A stretch of 64,000 nt of DNA from Eubacterium sp. GTDB lineage: Bacteria; Bacillota; Clostridia; Oscillospirales; Ruminococcaceae. Shown in pieces: positions 23,955-34,064 of this stretch. Numbering within the stretch: position 1 is the first letter of the stretch; the number at the start of each line of letters is the position of its first letter. The stretch is taken from positions 1-64,000 of the forward strand of contig JAFLRX010000001.1 of NCBI GenBank assembly GCA_022511265.1, in the 5' to 3' direction. A program made the position numbers and the translations under genes. The notes beneath the pieces are model-generated. The model saw only the letters and a list, made by a program, of their open reading frames with translations, searched no databases and was not told the DNA's origin.

Positions 23955-26219
23955 TCAGCTTATTCTTTCCGGTGCGCTTTGACCTGCGGCAGCTCCGCCG
24001 ACAGCGGGGTCGTCTACCTGCGGCTCGGAGGTTTCATCATCCGGGAAAGGTGTAGGCTCGGGTGTCGTAGGCTGAGTTGTCGTGGTGGTCGTCTCTATTA
24101 CCGGAGGCGGAGGTGTCGTAACGGGCGCAGTTGCAGGCGGAGCAGTCTGGAACGGCGGCGTAGAGGTCGGAGTGGTCTGAACCGTCGGCGGGGTATAGCG
24201 CAGCTCTTCAAAGATATCCGGGTTCTCCTGTCTGGAAAGCTCAACCGCCGAATCGCTGGTATAATCTACAACTACCTCAAGCAATGTACCTCTGAGAGTA
24301 GAATCCTTGGTATTGGTGACTACTATCTGATATCTTGTCTCTTCCGATCCGCTGACTGCCCATGTAATGGTAGAACCTGCGTTGGCTATCATATCACGGG
24401 TCTCTTCTCTTTCTTTGAAGCCGGCGCGGTAATATTCAAATCTGAATGTTCCTGTATCAGATGCACTGGCAGGAATATCAATGGTTATCTCGTACTCTAC
24501 CGTTACGCTTTCGCCGTTGCTTACTACAACCCTGACCTCAGAGCCCTGATTTACTACCGAGTTAGGCGCGGGATCCTGCTTAAACACGATGCCTTCCTCG
24601 TATTCGTTAGACGGCTGCTGCTCTTCGATAAGAGTAAGATGCTTTTCTTCAGCCTTTTCTCTTGCCTCTTCAATAGTCATATCAGTAAACTTGGGTACAT
24701 TAACAGGCTTTTCGGCGTTGCCGAGGCTGACATAAACCTTTACCTCGGTGCCCTGATCTACCTTGGTACGCGCCGGTGGATCAGTCCTGATGACATAACC
24801 CTCGGCTACGTCGTCGTCCTCTACGTTTACTATTTTAGCTTTCAGCTTATCCTTAGTAAGAGATTGTACCGCATCCTCACTTCTCAGATTGGTAAAGTCT
24901 CTTATCTCCACCTCTTGCGGACCGTCACTGACGGTTATTTTGATAATGGAGTTTTTCTTGATCGTACGTCCCATGGGAGTTTCTTGATTCATTATCACAT
25001 CTTCCGCAAATTCGGTAGAATATTCTCTGTCAATATCCAGCTGAAGCTCAGGGTATTCTTCCCTTACTTCATCAAGTGTTTTATTAATGAGAGACGGCAT
25101 TGTCATTTCGTCGTCGTTTCCGCTGGTATTAGGGATGCTTCCGGTAACTATTGTAAAGATAAGCCACGCGGTCATTATAACGAATACCGACGCCACCGCA
25201 AACAGTATCGGCAGCAGCGGAGAACGCCTTTCCTCTACCTCGTCCTCATCTTCATCGTCATAGATATCCTCATCGGTATCATCATCCTCTGCGGGCAGCA
25301 GCTCTTCTTCCGTCTCCTGCTCGGGAGTTACTTTATCAAAATACTTGGTTGTCTCATCAGCGGACAAATATTTATACTCGAAAACGATGCTCGGATCCTT
25401 TTTGAACTCTTCGATATCGTTCATCATCTCTCCGGCTGTCTGATAACGCTGTGAAGGCTCTTTCTGCATAGCCTTGAGGGTAATTTCCTCAAGACCCTCG
25501 GGGATGGAAGAGTTTATCTCTCTCGGCATCTTGGGGACTGTCTGCATATGCTGCAAAGCGATAGCGACGGGAGTTTCACCGTCAAACGGCTTTTGCCCTG
25601 TAAGCATCTCATACAGCATAACACCTACCGAGTAAATATCGCTCTTTTCGTCGGTCATTTCACCTCTTGCCTGTTCGGGCGAAATGTAATGTACCGAGCC
25701 GATCGCCTTTTCAGACAGTGTCTTGTCGCTCTCACGGTTAAAACGCGCGATACCGAAGTCCATGACCTTTATGGTACCGTCCGACAGCATCATCACGTTC
25801 TGAGATTTTATGTCACGGTGAACTATACCGCGGTCATGCGCATGCTGTAACGCACGCAGTATTTGTACAGTGAAAAATACCGCGTCCTTCCATTTCAGTA
25901 CACCCTGAAGACGGATATACTCAGTAAGAGTAATGCCGTCTATGTACTCCATGACGATATACTGGATCTGATCGCTGAAGCCTACATCGAATATCTTTAC
26001 AATATTAGGGTGAGAAAGTAATGCAATAGCCTTGGATTCATTTCTGAAGCGCCTTAAAAAGTCCTCGCTTCCAGCGAATTCATTTTTAAGGATCTTAACG
26101 GCTACGGTCTTATCCTCGGTAATATCCCTTGCCTTATAGATGTCCGCCATTCCACCGGCGCCTATAAGCTCGATAAGCTCGTACCTTCCGTCAAGTCTTT
26201 TTCCGATCATATTATCCAT
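23955..26219 (-). CDS. prkC: PASTA-domain Ser/Thr protein kinase PrkC
   Basis: 754 residues from the ATG at 26219, which has GGAGG 5 nt upstream; two earlier in-frame ATGs (26231, 26252) lack one. The Hanks-type kinase domain is complete: Gly loop IGAGGMADIYKA, Lys in AVKILK, HRDIKSQNVM and DFG in KVMDFGIARF. An acidic juxtamembrane stretch precedes a transmembrane helix near 340-365. Three extracellular PASTA repeats (about 375-580) bind muropeptides. An Ig-like part and a Thr/Pro-rich tail of about 75 residues end the protein. In Bacillus PrkC senses cell-wall fragments and promotes spore germination. Paired with phosphatase prpC upstream. Confidence 0.96.
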   Translation of the reverse strand: MDNMIGKRLDGRYELIELIGAGGMADIYKARDITEDKTVAVKILKNEFAGSEDFLRRFRNESKAIALLSHPNIVKIFDVGFSDQIQYIVMEYIDGITLTEYIRLQGVLKWKDAVFFTVQILRALQHAHDRGIVHRDIKSQNVMMLSDGTIKVMDFGIARFNRESDKTLSEKAIGSVHYISPEQARGEMTDEKSDIYSVGVMLYEMLTGQKPFDGETPVAIALQHMQTVPKMPREINSSIPEGLEEITLKAMQKEPSQRYQTAGEMMNDIEEFKKDPSIVFEYKYLSADETTKYFDKVTPEQETEEELLPAEDDDTDEDIYDDEDEDEVEERRSPLLPILFAVASVFVIMTAWLIFTIVTGSIPNTSGNDDEMTMPSLINKTLDEVREEYPELQLDIDREYSTEFAEDVIMNQETPMGRTIKKNSIIKITVSDGPQEVEIRDFTNLRSEDAVQSLTKDKLKAKIVNVEDDDVAEGYVIRTDPPARTKVDQGTEVKVYVSLGNAEKPVNVPKFTDMTIEEAREKAEEKHLTLIEEQQPSNEYEEGIVFKQDPAPNSVVNQGSEVRVVVSNGESVTVEYEITIDIPASASDTGTFRFEYYRAGFKEREETRDMIANAGSTITWAVSGSEETRYQIVVTNTKDSTLRGTLLEVVVDYTSDSAVELSRQENPDIFEELRYTPPTVQTTPTSTPPFQTAPPATAPVTTPPPPVIETTTTTTQPTTPEPTPFPDDETSEPQVDDPAVGGAAAGQSAPERIS

Positions 26220-26309
26220 GTTGTCCTCCATAATACCACCGTTTCTCCGCACATTTATATACTGCCGACCCGTGCGGTAGGACGTGCAGGTGTATTTTAA
26301 TATATACTT

Positions 26310-27038
26310 TTATATTGAAACAACGGCTACAGTAACATTGTCTCTGCCACCGTGTTTATTGACGTAATCTATTAACTTGTCGCAGCATTGCGACACAGCG
26401 GTCTTAGCGACCACATTAGCTATCTCTATATCCTCAGCGTAAGAACTGAGGCCGTCTGAACAGAATAAAAGCAGGTCGTTCTTCTTTACATCCAGCTCAA
26501 AATAATCCGGGGTAAGAAAAGGCATAACCCCCACCGCCTTAGTAATGCGGTTTCTGTCGGGGTGTGTCTTGCTTTCTTCGTAAGTAATGATACCCTTTTC
26601 TATCAGTTTTCTTATATATGTATGGTCTTTGGTGATCTGCTGCATATTGTCATCATAAAAGAAATAGCAGCGGCTGTCTCCGACATTGATTATATAAGCG
26701 CGCTCGTTATGGATAATACCTGCCACACAGGTGGTCCCCATACCGCTTTTCTCTTCGTCGGCGATAGCTGTATCATATACCACGCTGTTCGCCCCGGTAA
26801 CCGAGGTGATAAGCAGATTGCGTATCTGATTACGGGTTATGTCGCTGCGAAACCCCTTTATCAGTCTGTCTCTTATAAATTCAACGGTCGTGGCGCTTGC
26901 ATATCCGCCGGCGTTTTCTCCGCCCATTCCGTCACAGAGAATGACTGCGGCAGCCTCTCCCTCAAGCTCTCCCGTCCATACGCAATCCTGATTTTCCTCG
27001 CGTGCGTTGCCTATATCTGTTTTTGCATAAACCTTCAT
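26310..27038 (-). CDS. prpC: PP2C-family Ser/Thr phosphatase PrpC (Stp1)
   Basis: 242 residues. The PP2C metal-binding motifs are visible: REENQD near 14-19, CDGMGGENAGG near 35-45, GDSRCY and the late GGRDNVTVAVV. It dephosphorylates proteins modified by PrkC and counteracts it in cell-wall and growth control. It sits between rlmN (16 bp) and prkC (90 bp), as in Bacillus. Confidence 0.95.
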   Translation of the reverse strand: MKVYAKTDIGNAREENQDCVWTGELEGEAAAVILCDGMGGENAGGYASATTVEFIRDRLIKGFRSDITRNQIRNLLITSVTGANSVVYDTAIADEEKSGMGTTCVAGIIHNERAYIINVGDSRCYFFYDDNMQQITKDHTYIRKLIEKGIITYEESKTHPDRNRITKAVGVMPFLTPDYFELDVKKNDLLLFCSDGLSSYAEDIEIANVVAKTAVSQCCDKLIDYVNKHGGRDNVTVAVVSI

Positions 27039-27054
27039 TAAAGGCTCTCCTTAA

Positions 27055-28071
27055 TCATTGATTATCCCGCCGCAGCTGTCCGCACGCGGCGCTGATATCC
27101 GCGCCCAGCGTACGTCTGACCGTGGCGTTTAACCCGCCGCTGCAAAGCATATTCTTAAAGCTCTCTACTGATTTGCTGCGTGAGAACACCCCATCCTTAA
27201 TATCATTCACAGGTATAAGATTAACGTGGCAGTTCTGCCCTTTCAGCAGCTTTATCAGTGACTCGGCGGTCTCCTTGTTATCGTTCACTCCATCGATAAG
27301 CGCAAATTCATAGCTTATCCGTCTGCCGGTAGTATCGAAATAATATCTGCACGCTTTCATAAGCTCGGATATGTTATACCGATTATTTATCGGCATTACC
27401 GAGCTTCTCAGCTCGTCCGTCGGCGCGTGCAGCGATACCGACAGAGTTATCCCCAATTTAAGCTCCGCAAGCTCGTATATCCTGTCAACCAGCCCGCAGG
27501 TAGAAAGAGAAATGTGACGAAGGCTCATATCCGGTTTTTCTTCCAGCAGCCTTAGAAATTTTATCACATTATCAAAATTGTCAAGCGGCTCGCCTATACC
27601 CATAAGGACAACGTGATTTATCTTTCTGCCGCTGTCACGCTCGCTCTCGTATATCTGCAGCAGCATTTCTGACGGCAGCAGGTTTCTCACATAGCCCGCC
27701 TTTGTAGAGGCGCAGAATTTACAACCCATCTTACATCCCACCTGAGTGGAAATGCAGATGCTGTTTCCGTGCTTGTATTCCATTAGGACTGTCTCTACTT
27801 GTTCCCCATCAGACAGCCTATATAGATATTTTACCGTATTATCTAGGTCAGATACAAGTCTTTTTTGAATTTTTATTGAATTTATCCAAAACTTTTCCTC
27901 TGACTTCGACTTTAATTGTGCAGATAGATTGGACATTTTGGAAAATTCTTGAAGTTTCTTTTCATGCAGCCAGTCATATATCTGTCTTGCACGGAATTTC
28001 TGCTCACCGATGTTTACAAGCGATGTCTGTAATTCATCATATGTGAGCGATAATATATCAATTTTTTCCAT
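27055..28071 (-). CDS. rlmN: 23S rRNA (A2503-C2) / tRNA (A37-C2) methyltransferase RlmN
   Basis: 338 residues. The radical-SAM cluster motif CKMGCKFCAST holds the three Cys that bind [4Fe-4S]. The SAM-contacting GIGEPLDNFDNV and the C-terminal catalytic Cys330 in SAACGQL complete the RlmN signature; the RlmN-specific spacing separates it from Cfr only by inference. It methylates A2503 in the peptidyl-transferase centre and A37 in some tRNAs. 15 bp downstream of rsmB, in the usual fmt-rsmB-rlmN order. Confidence 0.95.
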   Translation of the reverse strand: MEKIDILSLTYDELQTSLVNIGEQKFRARQIYDWLHEKKLQEFSKMSNLSAQLKSKSEEKFWINSIKIQKRLVSDLDNTVKYLYRLSDGEQVETVLMEYKHGNSICISTQVGCKMGCKFCASTKAGYVRNLLPSEMLLQIYESERDSGRKINHVVLMGIGEPLDNFDNVIKFLRLLEEKPDMSLRHISLSTCGLVDRIYELAELKLGITLSVSLHAPTDELRSSVMPINNRYNISELMKACRYYFDTTGRRISYEFALIDGVNDNKETAESLIKLLKGQNCHVNLIPVNDIKDGVFSRSKSVESFKNMLCSGGLNATVRRTLGADISAACGQLRRDNQ

Positions 28072-28086
28072 ATTTCCCTTTCACTG

Positions 28087-29406
28087 TTATTTTATTCTGC
28101 GAAGCGTCGCGGTAAAAAATCCGTCGCCGTTTGTATCGGACGGCAGCATTGTCCGCATATAAGAGTCTTTCAGGACATCCGTTCCCGTGCTGACAACTAT
28201 AGGAACAAACTCGCTATGCTCTTTCAAGAAATCTTCGACAACATTCTCGTTTTCATCACGGCTTATCGTGCATGTAGAGTATATCAGCGTACCGCCGACC
28301 TTTACATATCTTGACGCAGTGTCTATTATCCTACGCTGGGTATTGGGGATCTCCTCAAGGCTTTTCATCGGCTTGTACTTTATCTCCGGCTTCCTTCTGA
28401 TAACGCCAAGTCCCGAACAAGGCACATCGCATATCACCTTGTCCGCCTGCGGTATATCCGGATTGAATCTCTGCGCGTCGTTCTCTGAAGCTGTTATTAT
28501 GGAAAGCCCCAGCCGTCTCGCACCGCTGCGGATAACATCCACCTTGCCGTCATACAGATCATAACTGTATATCTTTCCGCGGTTTTGCATTATCTCGGCA
28601 CATGTAAACGTCTTTCCTCCGGGTGACGCGCACAGGTCCACTACCGTCTCGTTAAATATAGGTGAAATAATACGGCAGCACAGCTGCGATGATATGTCCT
28701 GAACATGGAACATACCTTTTCTGAATGCGCTGCACGAATCTATCGAGCGGGTATTTGATATTTCGATACAATCGTCCAGCAGCTTGTTTTTTACGGCATT
28801 GATGCCGTCAGCCTTCAGCTGCTGTATCGCTTTATCGGTGGTGAATTTGTAAGTATTTACTTTCGCGTAAATCGGCGGTCTGCCGAAGGATGCCTTCAGA
28901 AAACCCAGCGTGCGTTCTTCCCCAAGCTCGCGGTTCCATTTTTTTATCAGCCACTTCGGACAGGAATATTCTATCGACAGACGACCCTCTTTATCAAGGT
29001 CTTTATAGTCAATCTCCTTTTCATCACGGAGAAAGCTGCGCAAAACCGCATTGATAAAGCTTTTCGCACCGCCGCGCCCTATGTAATCGGCCAGCTTTAC
29101 CGACTCGTCCACCGCGGCGCTTTCGGGTACGGAGTTCATATATAAAAGCTGATAAAAGCCCATCCTCATTATCTGGATAACCTTCGGAGACATACGGTCA
29201 AACTCAATGCTTGAATAATGTCTGATAAGATAATCCAGCGTCATACGCCGCTCTAACACCCCGTAAAACAGCGCGGCTGCAAACGCCTTGTCTCTCTGAC
29301 CGAGCTTTTCGGCAGTAAAGGCGTTATCAAGTATGATATTGGAATAAGAGCCTGATGCGTCCATTCTTATCAGCAAATCAAGCGTTATCTGTCGTGCAGT
29401 TTTCAT
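28087..29406 (-). CDS. rsmB: 16S rRNA (cytosine-967-C5) methyltransferase RsmB
   Basis: 439 residues. The N-terminal NusB-like domain spans 1-130 (RQITLDLLIRM, then KSFINAVLR). The catalytic domain has the SAM site DLCASPGGKTF, motif IV DVPCSGLGVIRRKPE and the nucleophile Cys in IYSTCTIS. It is part of the translation-factor operon downstream of fmt. Length and all motifs are normal. Confidence 0.95.
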   Translation of the reverse strand: MKTARQITLDLLIRMDASGSYSNIILDNAFTAEKLGQRDKAFAAALFYGVLERRMTLDYLIRHYSSIEFDRMSPKVIQIMRMGFYQLLYMNSVPESAAVDESVKLADYIGRGGAKSFINAVLRSFLRDEKEIDYKDLDKEGRLSIEYSCPKWLIKKWNRELGEERTLGFLKASFGRPPIYAKVNTYKFTTDKAIQQLKADGINAVKNKLLDDCIEISNTRSIDSCSAFRKGMFHVQDISSQLCCRIISPIFNETVVDLCASPGGKTFTCAEIMQNRGKIYSYDLYDGKVDVIRSGARRLGLSIITASENDAQRFNPDIPQADKVICDVPCSGLGVIRRKPEIKYKPMKSLEEIPNTQRRIIDTASRYVKVGGTLIYSTCTISRDENENVVEDFLKEHSEFVPIVVSTGTDVLKDSYMRTMLPSDTNGDGFFTATLRRIK

Positions 29407-29421
29407 CGGTTATCCTTTCGG

Positions 29422-30102
29422 TCATCTGCGGCGAGAAGTCATGGCAAGCAGCCTTAACAGCTGAAGTACAGCCATCGCCGCCGCGGCAACGTATGTCATT
29501 GCCGCCGCCGTCAGCGTCTTTTTAGCTCCTTTTAGCTCGTCACCGAAAAGCAGGCCTTGGCTTTCAATCGTCTTTATCGCCCTGCGGCTGGCGTCAAGCT
29601 CTACCGGCAAGGTTATCAACTGGAACAGCACGATAAAGAAGAAAAGTGCTATTCCGACTTCCCATAATATCGGGATGCTGAAAATCAGGCCCAATATGAA
29701 TATAAGCATCCACGCGTGAGAACCAAACTGTGCCACCGGCAGGATAGACATTCTTATTTTTATCGGCGTATAGCCTTTTGCGTACTGTATCGCGTGTCCC
29801 ACCTCATGTGCGGCTACGCCTATAGCACCTACCGAGGTGCTGTTAAAAACCGTCTGTGAAAGCGACACCGTGTTTGTTTTCGGGTTATAGTTATCGGTAA
29901 GATTGCCGGGTATCTGCATAACGTCAACGTCATACAGCCCGTTGCTGTCAAGTATCTGACGCGCTATTACATTGGCAGGTACCCCGCGCGAGCTTAAAAC
30001 TTTATTGTATTTTTTGTAGGTTGATTTTACATTTACCGAAGTGTATAAACAAAATATAAAAGCAACTATCATCAAAAAGTAAACAGTATAGTAGAAATCC
30101 AT
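29422..30102 (-). CDS. Membrane-bound neutral zinc metallopeptidase (YugP-like)
   Basis: 226 residues. An N-terminal membrane helix (about 5-22) is followed by the zinc motif AAHEVGHAIQYA near 96-107 and two further helices (about 130-165 and at the C-terminus). The segment VELDASRRAIK carries the third zinc ligand region. The family is conserved in Clostridia, often between fmt and rsmB as here, and its substrates are unknown. Function is probably in membrane protein quality control, by analogy with HtpX. Confidence 0.88.
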   Translation of the reverse strand: MDFYYTVYFLMIVAFIFCLYTSVNVKSTYKKYNKVLSSRGVPANVIARQILDSNGLYDVDVMQIPGNLTDNYNPKTNTVSLSQTVFNSTSVGAIGVAAHEVGHAIQYAKGYTPIKIRMSILPVAQFGSHAWMLIFILGLIFSIPILWEVGIALFFFIVLFQLITLPVELDASRRAIKTIESQGLLFGDELKGAKKTLTAAAMTYVAAAAMAVLQLLRLLAMTSRRR

Positions 30103-30124
30103 AACAATCTCCTTTCACACGGAA

Positions 30125-31060
30125 TTATTGACCCAAAACGGTTCCCTTTTCTATCTTATTTCCTCTCAAAAAGTCATCGGCGGACATTCTCTTTCCGCCC
30201 TCGCCCTGCACAGAGGTAAGGTCTACACACTTACCGTCGCCGCAAACTACGCTGAAACGCTTTTCATCAGCTATAGTTCCGACAGGCAATTCGGACGTTA
30301 TATCAGAAAGCGTCGAGAAATACACCTTCAGCCGCTTGCCGTTCAAAAACGTATATGCACAGGGCGACGGGGACATTCCTCTGATGAAGTTGTACACCTT
30401 TTCAGCGGGCTGAGAAAAATCTATTTTGCACATTTCCTTGGAAATAACAGGCGCATAGCAGGATAACGCATCATCCTGTTTTTCCGCCGTAATTCCGTCC
30501 GGCAAAAGGTCAAGTGTTTTTATGATAAGCTCGGCACCAAGTTCCGCCAGCCTGTCATGCAGCTCTCCCGCGGTCATTTCAACCGGTATGTCCACTGTAC
30601 CTTTAAGCAGCATATCGCCGGTATCCAGTCCTTTTTCCATCATCATAACGGTTACGCCGGACTGCGTCTCACCGTCAATTATACATGCCTGTATAGGTGC
30701 TGCCCCTCTGTATTTTGGCAAAAGCGACGCGTGAATATTTATACAGCCGTATTTTGGCAGAGACAAAACCCGCTCCGGTAAAATCTGTCCGTAGGCCGCA
30801 ACAACTATACAGTCGGGCGAAAGCCGCTGTAAAGCCTCAAAAGCTGCTTCCGCGTCCTCGCCTTTTCTCATTGAAAGCGGTTGATATACTTCAATTCCGT
30901 TGTCAACGGCGCACTGCTTTACCGGCGAAAACACTATCTTTTTGCCGCGGTTTTTCGGCTTGTCAGGCTGTGTAAACACCGCCTGTACGTTATGCTTTTT
31001 TACAAGAGCGTCTAATGCGCCCACCGCAAAATCGGGAGTACCCATAAAAACGATATTCAT
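30125..31060 (-). CDS. fmt: Methionyl-tRNA formyltransferase
   Basis: 311 residues. It formylates Met on the initiator tRNA using 10-formyl-THF. The N-terminal FMGTPDFAVGALDAL, the catalytic Asn-His in NIHASLLPKYRGAAP and the later motif GVTVMMMEKGLDTGD are all present. A C-terminal OB-like domain follows from about 205. It is 21 bp from def, the deformylase that undoes its modification. Its partner tRNA-fMet is 8 kb away in this window. Confidence 0.96.
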   Translation of the reverse strand: MNIVFMGTPDFAVGALDALVKKHNVQAVFTQPDKPKNRGKKIVFSPVKQCAVDNGIEVYQPLSMRKGEDAEAAFEALQRLSPDCIVVAAYGQILPERVLSLPKYGCINIHASLLPKYRGAAPIQACIIDGETQSGVTVMMMEKGLDTGDMLLKGTVDIPVEMTAGELHDRLAELGAELIIKTLDLLPDGITAEKQDDALSCYAPVISKEMCKIDFSQPAEKVYNFIRGMSPSPCAYTFLNGKRLKVYFSTLSDITSELPVGTIADEKRFSVVCGDGKCVDLTSVQGEGGKRMSADDFLRGNKIEKGTVLGQ

Positions 31061-31081
31061 TATGTCTCCTCCTGCTGTTTA

Positions 31082-31564
31082 TTATGATTTTCTGTCTTCC
31101 AGTTCAGCGCCTGTAAGTAATTCTTCGGCTAAATCGGTGAATAAAATTCCGTTCAAATGGTCTATCTCATGACACAAAGCGACAGCCAACAGCTTTTCGC
31201 CCTCTATCTCGAAATTTTTGCCGTAACGGTCTTGCGCCTTTACTTTTACCTTAGCGGGACGAACGACATATCCCCACAGGTCGGGGACTGACAGACAGCC
31301 CTCCAGTTCGCGTTGTTTTCCCTTCATAGAGGTTACAACAGGGTTTACAAGCTCTATTCTGCCGTTTTCATCGCCGACGTCAATGACAACCACTCTGCGC
31401 AGTATTCCTACCTGCGGTGCGGCAAGTCCTACTCCGTTGGCGTGCTGCATCGTCTCATACATATCGTCCAGCAGCGTCCAGAGCTTATCGTCAAACACCG
31501 TCACATCGCGGCATTTTTTTGCCAGCACATCCTCGCCGCGTTTTACAATATTTCTTTTAGCCAT
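31082..31564 (-). CDS. def: Peptide deformylase
   Basis: 160 residues. The three family motifs are complete: GVGLAAPQVG, EGCLSVP with the metal-binding Cys, and CHEIDHLNG with the two His ligands and catalytic Glu. It removes the N-formyl group from new proteins. Located between priA and fmt as in many Firmicutes, 13 bp after priA. Confidence 0.97.
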   Translation of the reverse strand: MAKRNIVKRGEDVLAKKCRDVTVFDDKLWTLLDDMYETMQHANGVGLAAPQVGILRRVVVIDVGDENGRIELVNPVVTSMKGKQRELEGCLSVPDLWGYVVRPAKVKVKAQDRYGKNFEIEGEKLLAVALCHEIDHLNGILFTDLAEELLTGAELEDRKS

Positions 31565-31577
31565 TTGTATTCCTTCC

Positions 31578-34064
31578 TTATGTTATTTCTCCGTTCAGAT
31601 CAACATAAAAGCTGACCTTTGACAGCTTTTCATAGGCTTTCAGCAGACATTCATGCATCATTCGCCTGAATTTTTTGTTGTTTTTGCACTTTATAATAAT
31701 TCTGTATCTGAATTTTCCGTTTATCCGCGCGACCGAGCATTTTGACGGCCCCAACACCCTTATCGGTATATCGGTATTTTTTACGTTTTCGGCAAGTATT
31801 GACAAAAACACCCGTGCGCCGTCCTCGCATTCCTTTTCGTTTATCGAGGAAAATCCCACCACACAGATATCGCAAAACGGCGGGAACAACAGTGCTTTGC
31901 GTATTTCTGTCTCCTGCTCGTAAAACGTGTCGTAATCCTGGCTTGCGGCTAAATTCAGCACATAATGGTCAGGCGTGTAAGTCTGTAGATACGCCCGTCC
32001 CTTTTTGCTGCCGCGCCCGCTTCTGCCGACCACTTGAGTAATCAGGGAGAAGGTCTTTTCATAACCGAGATAATCCCCCGCATACAGCGATTTATCTATC
32101 AGCAACACACCGACCAGCGTTACATTCTCAAAATCCAACCCTTTGGCTATCATCTGGGTGCCTATCATTATGTCAAATTCACCGTTTTTGAACTTGGCAA
32201 AATTCTTTTCATACGCGGTCTTGCTCATGGTGGTGTCAGCGTCCATACGCAATATCCTCGCCGACGGGAAAAGCTGCGCCAGCTCGTCCTCAATGCGCTG
32301 CGTACCCGTGCCGGAGCTGTATATAAACTGCGAGCCGCATTTTTTGCATTTACCCGTATGCTGCTCGGTATATCCGCAGTAATGGCATACAAGCGCGCCG
32401 TTAGCCTTGTGATATGTCAGCGGTATGCTGCAATTGGGACAGCTGCACACCTCGCCGCATTTCAGACAGTTGAGGTATGTATGATAACCCCTGCGGTTGA
32501 GCAGCAACAGCGACTGCTCGCCTTTTTCAAGGTTTTCCCGTATACCGTCAATCAACGTCGTGCTGAAGTTGCTGCGGTTGCCCAGCTCGTTTTCCACCTT
32601 CATATCCACAATATAGACCTCGGGCAGTTTTGAACGGCTGTAGCGGTTCTTCATCTCAAACAGTGAATACTTGCCGATTTCGGCGTTATATGCGCTTTCA
32701 AGTGATGGCGTAGCACTTGCCAACAATAAAGTCGCGTTATGGTAAAAGCAGCGCTGCTTTGCTATATCACGCGCATGATAGCGCGGGGATTTTTCGGATT
32801 TATAGGTATGCTCGCCCTCTTCGTCAATGACGATGATACCGATATTATCCAGCGGAGCAAACACCGCGCTGCGGGTGCCTACAACTATTCTTGCCTCTCC
32901 GCTTTTTATCCGCTTATATTCATCGGTGCGGACACCCAGCGACAGATTGCTGTGTATCACTGCGACCTTACTGCCGAACAAGTCCGTAAAGCTGCCCACC
33001 ATCTGCGGGGTCAGCGCAATTTCAGGCACCAGCATAAGCGCTGTTTTACCCTGCGACAGCGCATAGTCTATAAGCTTCAGAAAGACAGTGGTCTTACCGC
33101 TGCCTGTGACGCCCTTCAGCAAAGCGCATTTTGCAGTACCGCTGTCCATAAGACCGCGCACACCGACATACACCTGCTCCTGCTCGTCCGACAATACGAT
33201 ATCGTCAACCGACTTTACCGCCTGCGCATCGGCGGAAAGCGACCGCGAGATAACATTATCAAAGGTCTCTACAACATTCTTTTTCTCAAGGTTATCTATC
33301 ACCGCCGCAGTAACACAGCAGTTATAACAAACTTCTTTTACCGAGGCACAGCCGCCGTCAGACAGCATCTCAACTACCGTCTTTTGCTTGGCGGTCAGCG
33401 GTTTATTGCCGCCGGCATCGTACTCTCCGCTTGTGTAATATTCGGTAAGGCGCACATTTTTCTGTGTTTCGTCGCCTACTCTCTGCTTTATTATATCTGT
33501 CTTTTCAAGAAAGCCGCACTCGCACAGTCCGGCTATCACCCGTTTTTCTTTCTCGTCAAAGCCGTATTCTATGACCTCGTTAAGCTCTTTTGCGGTCTTG
33601 CAGGCGACCAGCTTTTTCGCTGCCGAAAGTTGATTTGCGTCGAATGAAAAGCTTTCCGGCGAGTTGAAGTATTCAGGATTAATACGGTATTTTTCGGTTA
33701 TATTCAGCGCCATTCCGCCGGGCAACACCGTTTTTACCGCATCAAAATAAGTACAGAACGTGGTCTCTTTAAGATGCCGGACCAAGCCCATCGTCTCGTC
33801 ATTCAATATTATCCCATCATCAACCGGGCAGTATATCTCTTTAAGCCTTGCCGACGGAATGTCTTTTTTTACATCGGTTATCAAGCCGACCCGCTTTTTC
33901 CCGCCCTTTCCGAAAGGGACTATCACCCTTTGCCCGACTGTCGGCGAACAATCAGCGGGAACAACATAATCATAAGCGATATCAAAGCTGTACAGCGCTT
34001 TATCTATCACTACGGAAACTATCGTTCTTGTGTCGTTGCTGTTATGAACATCCAAACCATTCAC
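31578..34064 (-). CDS. priA: Primosomal replication protein N' (PriA helicase)
   Basis: 828 residues. The N-terminal 3' DNA-binding domain opens near IDKALYSFDIAYDYVVP. Helicase motifs are complete: Walker A GVTGSGKTTVFL, DEEGEHTY (a DEEH-type box), SATPSLES and VVGRSGRG. A zinc-binding insert of paired CxxC motifs is present (CLKCGEVCSCPNC and CHYCGY..CKKCGS). It restarts stalled replication forks. The only available start is GTG at 34064, directly after the gmk stop and without a strong ribosome site, implying coupling to gmk; a downstream TTG is possible. Confidence 0.95.
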   Translation of the reverse strand: MNGLDVHNSNDTRTIVSVVIDKALYSFDIAYDYVVPADCSPTVGQRVIVPFGKGGKKRVGLITDVKKDIPSARLKEIYCPVDDGIILNDETMGLVRHLKETTFCTYFDAVKTVLPGGMALNITEKYRINPEYFNSPESFSFDANQLSAAKKLVACKTAKELNEVIEYGFDEKEKRVIAGLCECGFLEKTDIIKQRVGDETQKNVRLTEYYTSGEYDAGGNKPLTAKQKTVVEMLSDGGCASVKEVCYNCCVTAAVIDNLEKKNVVETFDNVISRSLSADAQAVKSVDDIVLSDEQEQVYVGVRGLMDSGTAKCALLKGVTGSGKTTVFLKLIDYALSQGKTALMLVPEIALTPQMVGSFTDLFGSKVAVIHSNLSLGVRTDEYKRIKSGEARIVVGTRSAVFAPLDNIGIIVIDEEGEHTYKSEKSPRYHARDIAKQRCFYHNATLLLASATPSLESAYNAEIGKYSLFEMKNRYSRSKLPEVYIVDMKVENELGNRSNFSTTLIDGIRENLEKGEQSLLLLNRRGYHTYLNCLKCGEVCSCPNCSIPLTYHKANGALVCHYCGYTEQHTGKCKKCGSQFIYSSGTGTQRIEDELAQLFPSARILRMDADTTMSKTAYEKNFAKFKNGEFDIMIGTQMIAKGLDFENVTLVGVLLIDKSLYAGDYLGYEKTFSLITQVVGRSGRGSKKGRAYLQTYTPDHYVLNLAASQDYDTFYEQETEIRKALLFPPFCDICVVGFSSINEKECEDGARVFLSILAENVKNTDIPIRVLGPSKCSVARINGKFRYRIIIKCKNNKKFRRMMHECLLKAYEKLSKVSFYVDLNGEIT

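Noticed and set aside
23901..25454. A 517-codon open frame on the plus strand opposite prkC
   Set aside because: It mirrors the GC-rich codons of prkC, has no ribosome site and reads as low-complexity Arg/Tyr/Cys-rich sequence. prkC on the other strand has full domain support.
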